From positions 1,501,029-1,565,028 of the forward strand of contig OX638345.1 in the NCBI GenBank assembly GCA_951813535.1: a stretch of 64,000 nt of DNA, in the 5' to 3' direction. A model generated the notes under the pieces. It searched no databases, was not told where the DNA came from, and worked only from the letters and a program-made list of their open reading frames with translations. Shown in pieces: positions 58,952-64,000 of this stretch. Origin of the DNA: an uncultured Dehalococcoidia bacterium (GTDB lineage Bacteria > Chloroflexota > Dehalococcoidia > Lucifugimonadales > UBA3495). The translations under genes were made by a program, and so were the position numbers. Each line of letters starts with the position of its first letter. Positions within the stretch are counted from its first letter, which is position 1.

Positions 58952-59554
58952 TTAGACGATAGCGGCGATGACCTCGTCCGCCGTCGTCACCCACGCCATG
59001 CGCGGGAAGATGATGTCCATGCACACGTCGTGCTCGGTAGCCGTGCCGGCCGCGCAGCAGTCCCGAACCACGATGCAGTCGTAGTCCTTATCACGGGCGT
59101 CTCGCAGTGACCCTTCGACCACTCCCGTGGTCGAATATCCCGTCAGGATCAGCGTGGTTATCCCGAAGCGGCGCAGGTAGACCTCGATGTCGGTGGTGTT
59201 GAACGGGCTGGTGGTGTGCTTGATAACGACCGGATCCTCCGGCCGGGGCGCGAGTTCTTCGACCACCTCAGCGTCGTGGGTTCCCGCAGTCAGGCGGGGT
59301 CCCGCATCTGCTGCGCTGGCGGGCGCGCCGAAGGGCGGGCGTGGGGCGTCCCGACGGTCGGGTCGGCGATTCACGACCACGTAGATCACCGGCATACCGA
59401 CCGCCCTCGCTTTTTCCAGCAGGCGCGCGCTGTTCGCTATTATTTCCGCGCCCGATAGAGGTTGGACGGGCATGGCCCCTCCTTTGATCAACTCGTTCTG
59501 CATGTCCTGGATCAGCAGCGCCGTGGCCCTGGGGTCAATGGTTATTTCTGGCAT
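58952..59554 (-). CDS. isochorismatase-fold hydrolase without the catalytic cysteine
   Basis: Isochorismatase/cysteine-hydrolase-fold protein of 200 residues. The catalytic Asp is in LLIQDMQNELI and the Lys in VVIKHTTSPF, but the stretch that normally carries the nucleophile (TGVATNVCVE...) reads TGYSTTGVVEGSLRDA, with Val at the Cys position. So it is either isochorismatase-like, which does not need Cys, or inactive as an amidase. The ATG at 59554 follows GGAGG; an earlier ATG at 59578 lies inside the upstream gene. It overlaps the MmcB-like gene end by 20 bases. Confidence 0.75.
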   Translation of the reverse strand: MPEITIDPRATALLIQDMQNELIKGGAMPVQPLSGAEIIANSARLLEKARAVGMPVIYVVVNRRPDRRDAPRPPFGAPASAADAGPRLTAGTHDAEVVEELAPRPEDPVVIKHTTSPFNTTDIEVYLRRFGITTLILTGYSTTGVVEGSLRDARDKDYDCIVVRDCCAAGTATEHDVCMDIIFPRMAWVTTADEVIAAIV

Positions 59555-60320
59555 GCTCTTCCTCCGTGGGACGCTCATCGGTCGTGCTTTGGTTTGAAGC
59601 TCCGGGTGCTTCAGGACTCATCGCGTTGTCGTTGGAGCGCGGAAACACGGGGCCCGGTGCACCGAAGTTCACTCCGTACGCCCGCATCATGGCTGTGGTA
59701 TTCGATCGAGCGATGGCGCGAAGCACGTTGGAAACGATGCCCGTGTTTTTTCGAATCGGCTTTGCCGGCGCCGCCGCAATTTCGTTGGGACCGGGTTCGA
59801 GGAGGCCCCAGCCGGCTGGGATCATTTCTGCCAGCACCACACCTCGCGGCGCCATGATGTAGTGGTAGTCGGCGATGCTCAGGAAACGCGGGTTGTGGAA
59901 CTTGGTGGAGACCGTGGCCAACCGTTCGCGCAATCTCTCTGCTTCTCGCTCCAGCCGGCCACCGTCGCCGTTGGACGACCGGTACCCGGGAGCGTGGGCC
60001 AACTGGATCAGGCGGCTCAGAGCATCCTGGCGTCGCCGCAGGCGCGTAACATCCGCCTCGGTATGGTTGTCTCGGGCGAAATCCGCCCGCGACGCCTTTA
60101 CCTCCACCGCGTATATTGCGTTGTCCGGCCCAACCCCCACCACGTCTACCACCGTGCCCCAAGGACCCTGCAGCCGGACTTCGAGACCGACGCACCGGCA
60201 TCCTGCCACAGAGTAAAGCCATTCCCAGGCTTCCCACTTCAGGCGGTAGGCCAGGTCCGATTCGCTGCCGAGCTTGAACCGTGTGGCATCCAGGGACGAA
60301 ACCGCGGACGCTTCTCCCAT
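59535..60320 (-). CDS. MmcB-like putative DNA-repair endonuclease
   Basis: Protein of 261 residues with an N-terminal PD-(D/E)XK domain of the MmcB type: a YSVAGCRCVGLEVRLQG strand, VVDVVGVGPDNAIYAVEVKASRADFARDN with the Asp and Glu-x-Lys metal site, then FHNPRFLSIADYHYIMAPRG. MmcB is linked to mitomycin-damage repair in other bacteria. The C-terminal 90 residues (Ala/Pro/Asn-rich, ending in a charged tail) are unique. It sits between the luciferase-fold and isochorismatase-fold genes on the minus strand, close enough to share a transcript. Confidence 0.72.
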   Translation of the reverse strand: MGEASAVSSLDATRFKLGSESDLAYRLKWEAWEWLYSVAGCRCVGLEVRLQGPWGTVVDVVGVGPDNAIYAVEVKASRADFARDNHTEADVTRLRRRQDALSRLIQLAHAPGYRSSNGDGGRLEREAERLRERLATVSTKFHNPRFLSIADYHYIMAPRGVVLAEMIPAGWGLLEPGPNEIAAAPAKPIRKNTGIVSNVLRAIARSNTTAMMRAYGVNFGAPGPVFPRSNDNAMSPEAPGASNQSTTDERPTEEEHARNNH

Positions 60321-60329
60321 CGACTTAGC

Positions 60330-61352
60330 CTATTGCTCCTGCAACTCTCGGACGATGCGACGTAACTGCCCCTGCTCGGCGTCGTTGGAGGTCTGGATAG
60401 AGAAATGCATCTCGTCGACCAGCCCCCCGTACCGCTCTTTGAACATGCCGGGGATCTCGTCATACTCGCCAATGATGGCGAAGGCGTCCAGCATCTCGTC
60501 GGTGACCAGATCGCCCATTTCGGCCCATTTGCCCTCGCGCGACATGACGTGCAACTGCTTGCCGATGTCCTCGAACCCGTGGCATTCCAGCACCGGGAAG
60601 TAGGTCCGCGTGGACGAATAGAAGGCGATGCGGCGCTTGGTCTCCTCGGCGGCCTCGGCGATTGCGGCCCGGTTGGGCCCGGTGACGATGAATCCCCCGC
60701 CGACCACGGACACCTCCTCGGCGTTTCGACCGGCGCGGCGAGCGCCCTCCGCGACATTGGGCTGGACAACCTGCCGCACGTACTCCGGAGACACCAGGCT
60801 GTGCAGCATCAATCCGTCGCTGGACTCTCCGGCCACCAGGCAGTTGTATCCGTTGACTGCCGCAGTGTACACCTCGGGATGCGGGTACTCGCTTGGTCCG
60901 GGACTGAAAAATGGCGTCATCAGGGAGAACTGATAGAAATCCCCCGCGTATTCCAGATTGCTGCCGGTGTCCCAGCAGTTCCAGATGGCGTGCAGCGATT
61001 GGACGTACTCCCGCAGTCGGGGCCCGGCGGACCCGGTCCACCGGGTGGAGAACCTGCGCTCGATGTGGCCTTTCACCTGCGTCCCCAAACCGAGGCGGAA
61101 CCGGCCGCCGCTGTTGTCCTGCAGGTCGCGTGCCGTGTAGGCCACCACCATGGGAGACCGGGGAAACGCGATCGCGACGTGCGTTTCCAGGGTCACGCGA
61201 CTGGTCGACGTCGCCGCCACGGCCAGGGGCAGGAAGGGATCGTGGGCAGTCTCGTTGGTGGAGACGCCGTCGTATCCCATGGACTCCGCCCACGCCGCCT
61301 CGGCGGCCACGGCGTTCAGGTCACGCGATCTCAGGGAATAAACAACTCGCAT
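60330..61352 (-). CDS. F420-dependent LLM-class oxidoreductase (TIGR03617-like)
   Basis: Luciferase-fold oxidoreductase of 340 residues. RVVYSLRSRDLNAVAAEAAWAES, SMGYDGVSTNETAHDPFLPL, and SRVTLETHVAIAFPRSPMVVAYTA followed by RFRLGLGTQVKGHIERRF match a subgroup described as probable F420-dependent. GAGGAG precedes the ATG. With the NpdG-like reductase at 18.2 kb it supports F420 metabolism in the host. It ends 10 bases before the MmcB-like gene start. Confidence 0.85.
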   Translation of the reverse strand: MRVVYSLRSRDLNAVAAEAAWAESMGYDGVSTNETAHDPFLPLAVAATSTSRVTLETHVAIAFPRSPMVVAYTARDLQDNSGGRFRLGLGTQVKGHIERRFSTRWTGSAGPRLREYVQSLHAIWNCWDTGSNLEYAGDFYQFSLMTPFFSPGPSEYPHPEVYTAAVNGYNCLVAGESSDGLMLHSLVSPEYVRQVVQPNVAEGARRAGRNAEEVSVVGGGFIVTGPNRAAIAEAAEETKRRIAFYSSTRTYFPVLECHGFEDIGKQLHVMSREGKWAEMGDLVTDEMLDAFAIIGEYDEIPGMFKERYGGLVDEMHFSIQTSNDAEQGQLRRIVRELQEQ

Positions 61353-61379
61353 ACGGGAAACTCCTCGAGGGTGGTGAAA

Positions 61380-61691
61380 TCAGTGTGGGCGCCGGTAGAT
61401 GGTGATCCCGACGGCGTCGATATGGCGCTGCAAAGGCACATACTTGATGCCTTCGTAAGCCTGTACATCGCACGTTTGCGGTATGTTCAGGTCTTCCAGA
61501 TCCAGCGCCAGCCGGCCCAGTCGGTAATGGTCGGTGATCCCGTGGGTCGTCAGGTCGAAATCGGAGCGGGACGTCGCCTTGCCGGTGGCCCTGGAGCCGT
61601 ACAAAGTTACTGCCGCCAACTCCGGATAGGCTGCGAAAACCCGGTTCATTTTTTCCCACGTTGTTGAAGGTATATCGGGAACGCGCGTCAT
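61380..61691 (-). CDS. mntA: MNT-type nucleotidyltransferase antitoxin
   Basis: Minimal nucleotidyltransferase of 103 residues: AVTLYGSRATGKATSRSDFDL is the GSx10DxD-type active site with both Asp residues at its end; CDVQAYEGIKYVPLQRHI closes the domain. In HepT/MntA modules this protein AMPylates and silences the HepT toxin. It overlaps the hepT-like gene by 4 bases (ATGA), toxin first. Function as antitoxin is from family knowledge. Confidence 0.85.
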   Translation of the reverse strand: MTRVPDIPSTTWEKMNRVFAAYPELAAVTLYGSRATGKATSRSDFDLTTHGITDHYRLGRLALDLEDLNIPQTCDVQAYEGIKYVPLQRHIDAVGITIYRRPH

Positions 61692-62101
61692 TCCAGCGTC
61701 TCCAGGCCCAACCGTTCGTAAAGGTTGCCTAAGATTGCCAAATAACGGTTGCGGACGTTTTCCAATGTCGCCTCAAATCTGGCGAAGTCATAGGTATGTG
61801 ACATCAGGTTGCGGTCAACGAGCATATCAATCCAGACTTCCGCATCGTCAATTAGCTTGGCAGTATAAGCTCCCCGAATCACGTTGCGCGGTGTTACATC
61901 GGCCACAATGATGCCACCGTGCTCGAGCCTGTCTTTTAGCGTTAGCCAGGCCAACTGAAAAGTGTATTCAAACCGCTGGATGGCGCCCTCTCGCTCCAGT
62001 TCGTTCAGTTCCTCCACTTCCCGCTCCAGCGCTTCGCTGAGCAACGCATAGGCGCGTGAGAAACTGCGGAAGCGGTAGCGCCAGCACACTTCCTGATTCA
62101 T
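61688..62101 (-). CDS. hepT: HepT-like toxin (HI0074-type substrate-binding protein)
   Basis: All-helical protein of 137 residues related to HI0074/HepT. RYRFRSFSRAYALLSEALE, GAIQRFEYTFQLAWLTLKDRLE and the RX4HXY motif in RNLMSHTY (the RNase-type active site of HEPN proteins) are present. In characterised pairs the toxin cleaves or binds RNA and is inactivated by AMPylation from MntA. It overlaps the nucleotidyltransferase gene by four bases and lies 27 bases behind the pterin dehydratase. Confidence 0.85.
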   Translation of the reverse strand: MNQEVCWRYRFRSFSRAYALLSEALEREVEELNELEREGAIQRFEYTFQLAWLTLKDRLEHGGIIVADVTPRNVIRGAYTAKLIDDAEVWIDMLVDRNLMSHTYDFARFEATLENVRNRYLAILGNLYERLGLETLE

Positions 62102-62128
62102 CGTCTGCTCTGGTCCTCGCGCGTTCGG

Positions 62129-62488
62129 TCATCCTTGCGCCGGCGCGTGTTCGACGTACAGCAGGTCCGTCTTGGCGGCCATGATGAAATCGTTGCGATG
62201 GAGGTTGCGGATCTTGTGCGTCCACCAGGTCACGCTGACCCGCCCCCATTCGGTGGTCAGTCTCGGGTGGTGGCCTTCAGATTCCGCCAATTCGCCCAGC
62301 GCGTTGGTGAATTCCAGAGCCTCCACGAAATTCTGGAACCTGAACTGCCGGTCCAACTTTGGAATTCCCGCTTCGTCAATTAATGACCAATCGTTCACAG
62401 CCGGGTGCAACGCGGCGATTTCCGCTTCGGTGACGTGCGGAGAGTCGCGGCGGCACGCGGTGCATCGTTCACTGTACAACTCGGCCAT
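62129..62488 (-). CDS. phhB: 4a-hydroxytetrahydrobiopterin dehydratase
   Basis: Pterin-4a-carbinolamine dehydratase of 119 residues, regenerating pterin cofactor or acting in molybdopterin metabolism. The signature ESEGHHPRL with the two catalytic His and VTWWTHKIRNLHRNDFIMA with the third are present. An N-terminal CTACRRDSP with two cysteines, common in this branch, precedes the domain. No aromatic amino acid hydroxylase is seen in the window; a role linked to the molybdenum enzyme is possible but unproven. Confidence 0.9.
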   Translation of the reverse strand: MAELYSERCTACRRDSPHVTEAEIAALHPAVNDWSLIDEAGIPKLDRQFRFQNFVEALEFTNALGELAESEGHHPRLTTEWGRVSVTWWTHKIRNLHRNDFIMAAKTDLLYVEHAPAQG

Positions 62489-62701
62489 CGGACCGCCTCC
62501 TGCTGGTTTCGGTGGGCATTTGTTCGTTGCGTAATTTTAGCATAGGGGTACTTCCGTACTACGGCGGGGAAGTCATCAGACCTGCTGTTGAGCGCAACCG
62601 TTCGCTGCGGTATAGTTTCTGCTGGCGACACACCGGTCGCCGAGACTCTCCGATTTTCAAGCAATCGCGAACCAAGGCCCGAGTTTGAGGGGTAAAGCAC
62701 C

Positions 62702-63517
62702 ATGATCTACGGCGCAATTACCAATTCCTGGCGAAACCAACTCGACGACGCTGACCTTGCCGATCTAATCTCAAGCGCCCAGGACCGTGGCGCGCGCCAT
62801 ATCGAACTGCGCCAGACCTGTCTTGGGCTCGCGGAGTCGGGCGAAGGCCAGGATTGGCGGCCGAACCTGACTGCCCTCGCCGATGTCGTGGTTCGGTTCC
62901 CGGAGCTGACCTTCGACTTGGCCGTCGCGTTGCCGTGTATCACCACTGACATCGACCCCCAGGGTGGTCTGTATCAGTCCCAACTGGAAGCGGCGCGCCT
63001 CGTTGGCGGCGGTTCGCCCCACCTGCGCACCGTGGACCCCGGCACGTCCGATACCCCGTGGGAGACGGCCGATGACGTCGCCGAGGCAGCCGGCCGGATT
63101 GTTCCACTGGTGCGCGAGGCTGCCCGCCAGGGTGTCATCTTCTCCATGGAAAACTCGGGACAGCCGCTGCGCTCGATGGCGCTGTTGGTCAGCGAGGCGC
63201 GAGCCCAATTGACCGTCGGAGAAGGACACTACCTCGGCCTGTGTCCCGATCCCACCAACCAACTGCGCCGCCACCCGGACAGCCAGCCGCTGGACGAATT
63301 AGCCAGCCTCCCTGCCGACTACATCAAGATCGTCCACTTCAAGCAGGCTCGCGACGGGGTCGCCATTGGCAGCGTGGACGACGGTGATCTCGATTGCCGC
63401 GCCATGCGCCGCATCCTGCAGGGCAAGGCATACGACGGACCGGCGGTCATGGAAATCCCGCCGCACGACGACGTTTTTGAGAACCTTGCCGCCAGCTTCG
63501 CCTACCTGGACGCCTGA
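62702..63517 (+). CDS. sugar phosphate isomerase/epimerase-like TIM-barrel protein
   Basis: Xylose-isomerase-like TIM barrel of 271 residues. ARHIELRQTCLG, GVIFSMENSGQP with a metal-type Glu, YLGLCPDPTNQLRR, YIKIVHFKQARDG with the His and GPAVMEIPPHDD with the C-terminal Glu follow the AP_endonuc_2 order of strands and ligands. The substrate is unknown. It reads in the same frame as, and ends 45 bases before, argH. Confidence 0.75.
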   Translation: MIYGAITNSWRNQLDDADLADLISSAQDRGARHIELRQTCLGLAESGEGQDWRPNLTALADVVVRFPELTFDLAVALPCITTDIDPQGGLYQSQLEAARLVGGGSPHLRTVDPGTSDTPWETADDVAEAAGRIVPLVREAARQGVIFSMENSGQPLRSMALLVSEARAQLTVGEGHYLGLCPDPTNQLRRHPDSQPLDELASLPADYIKIVHFKQARDGVAIGSVDDGDLDCRAMRRILQGKAYDGPAVMEIPPHDDVFENLAASFAYLDA

Positions 63518-63562
63518 CCCCTCTGGCGCGCTCGATACGATCTATCGACCGTCGGCCTGGCG

Positions 63563-64000
63563 ATGGTCTCGAAGCAAATGCAGGATCACAGCGACTACAC
63601 CGTCTCCATACACTACGACCGCAGGCTTTACCGGCAGGATATCGCTGGCTCCAAGGCCCACGCCGCCATGCTGGCCAAGCAGGGCATCATCGCCAGGGGT
63701 GACGCCGACGCGATAATCGATGGCCTTTCGTCGGTGCAGGAGGAGATCGAACGGGGCGATTTCCCGTGGGACCCCGCGCTGGAAGACCTGCACATGAATA
63801 TCGAGCGCCGGCTGACCGACCTGATCGGGCCCGCCGGGGCGCGGCTTCACACCGGGCGCTCGCGCAACGACCAGATCGCCCTGGACATGCGCCTGTACAC
63901 CCGGGCCGCCATAGACGACACGGTGGCAGGTTTGCGGTCAGTACAACGCGGCCTCGTCGCCTTGGCGGAGCGGTACGTCGACGTCGTGATGCCGGGCTAC
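63563..64000 (+). CDS. argH: argininosuccinate lyase, N-terminal part; 3' end outside window
   Basis: Last enzyme of arginine synthesis, cut by the window end after about 146 residues. SIHYDRRLYRQDIAGSKAHAAML, EDLHMNIERRLTDLIG and LHTGRSRNDQIALDMRLY are diagnostic for ArgH. The ATG at 63563 lacks a good ribosome site and gives a short N-terminus without the usual LWGGRF; a weakly similar LWRARY is encoded just upstream in frame but has no start codon before it. Either the start is unusual or this lineage has a shortened N-terminus. Confidence 0.88.
   Translation, partial: MVSKQMQDHSDYTVSIHYDRRLYRQDIAGSKAHAAMLAKQGIIARGDADAIIDGLSSVQEEIERGDFPWDPALEDLHMNIERRLTDLIGPAGARLHTGRSRNDQIALDMRLYTRAAIDDTVAGLRSVQRGLVALAERYVDVVMPGY

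Noticed and set aside
63518-63562. Extended N-terminus of ArgH through LWRARY, similar to the family LWGGRF
   Set aside because: No start codon lies between the preceding TGA and this text, and the distance to the next conserved block differs from other ArgH proteins.
1-64000. tRNA, rRNA, tmRNA, RNase P RNA, SRP RNA or CRISPR arrays
   Set aside because: No T-loop-type GGTTCRANNCC with an acceptor stem, no SRP domain IV motif, and no spaced direct repeats were found by eye; a tRNAscan-SE, Infernal and CRISPR search would be decisive.

Overview
The window is GC-rich bacterial DNA packed with genes on both strands. Gene content points to a Chloroflexota lineage, most likely of the Dehalococcoidia/SAR202 type: a coenzyme F420:NADP oxidoreductase, two luciferase-fold flavin/F420 oxidoreductases, medium-chain dehydrogenases, an orphan xanthine-dehydrogenase-type subunit, a Co-type nitrile hydratase, two PIG-L deacetylases and many catabolic singletons beside ordinary housekeeping genes. 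This placement is an inference from content. No rRNA, tRNA, CRISPR array or transposase was seen.

Layout. 1-5.4 kb: end of cmk, a plsC-like acyltransferase, a NYN-domain nuclease, and the lysine/diaminopimelate genes dapB, asd and dapA on the minus strand; dapA has its own promoter with a palindrome between -35 and -10. 5.7-15.5 kb: an Abhydrolase_10 protein, an orphan FdsG/FdsB-like NADH module, a two-component system with a His-rich exported protein, and a lone molybdenum hydroxylase large subunit. 15.6-22.3 kb: small hypothetical proteins, an F420 reductase, a VOC protein, a PIG-L deacetylase, a TauE/SafE permease and a malate/lactate dehydrogenase. 22.4-24.2 kb: an AAA ATPase plus DUF4276 pair that looks like a defence island. 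24.3-38 kb: catabolic enzymes, lysS, serS, and a nitrile hydratase/thiocyanate-hydrolase-like locus whose beta subunit is split in two and whose alpha subunit is separated from it by two D-threonine-aldolase-family genes. 39-43 kb: an accessory segment with a GIY-YIG protein carrying duplicated Cys/His modules, a HigA-HigB-HigA set, a luciferase-like oxidoreductase and an unknown gene between two palindromes. 43-51 kb: an aquaporin, a DUF429 protein, an isocitrate-lyase-fold enzyme, a FIST-domain protein with a signal-less periplasmic-binding-fold partner, a substrate-binding-fold gene with an in-frame TGA, and a split TPP decarboxylase. 51.5-64 kb: uvrC, a decayed mgtE, an aldehyde dehydrogenase, a second PIG-L deacetylase, MmcB-like and isochorismatase-fold proteins, a HepT/MntA pair, a pterin dehydratase, a sugar-isomerase-fold protein and the start of argH.

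Structure across the window. A 28-bp palindrome (core AGGGGCGAAT-N4-ATTCGCCCCT) occurs six times, only between genes: three copies lie between convergent genes and three lie 26-41 bases upstream of a start codon, two of those upstream of the two PIG-L genes. Two paralogous genes (36.6 and 58.2 kb) each carry four 21-bp in-frame repeats coding for heptads in front of a shared nuclease-like domain. The most unusual single observation is the TGA at 49327-49329: the frame stays open on both sides and a short hairpin follows at the spacing expected of a bacterial selenocysteine element. A plain nonsense mutation or sequence error is the main alternative.
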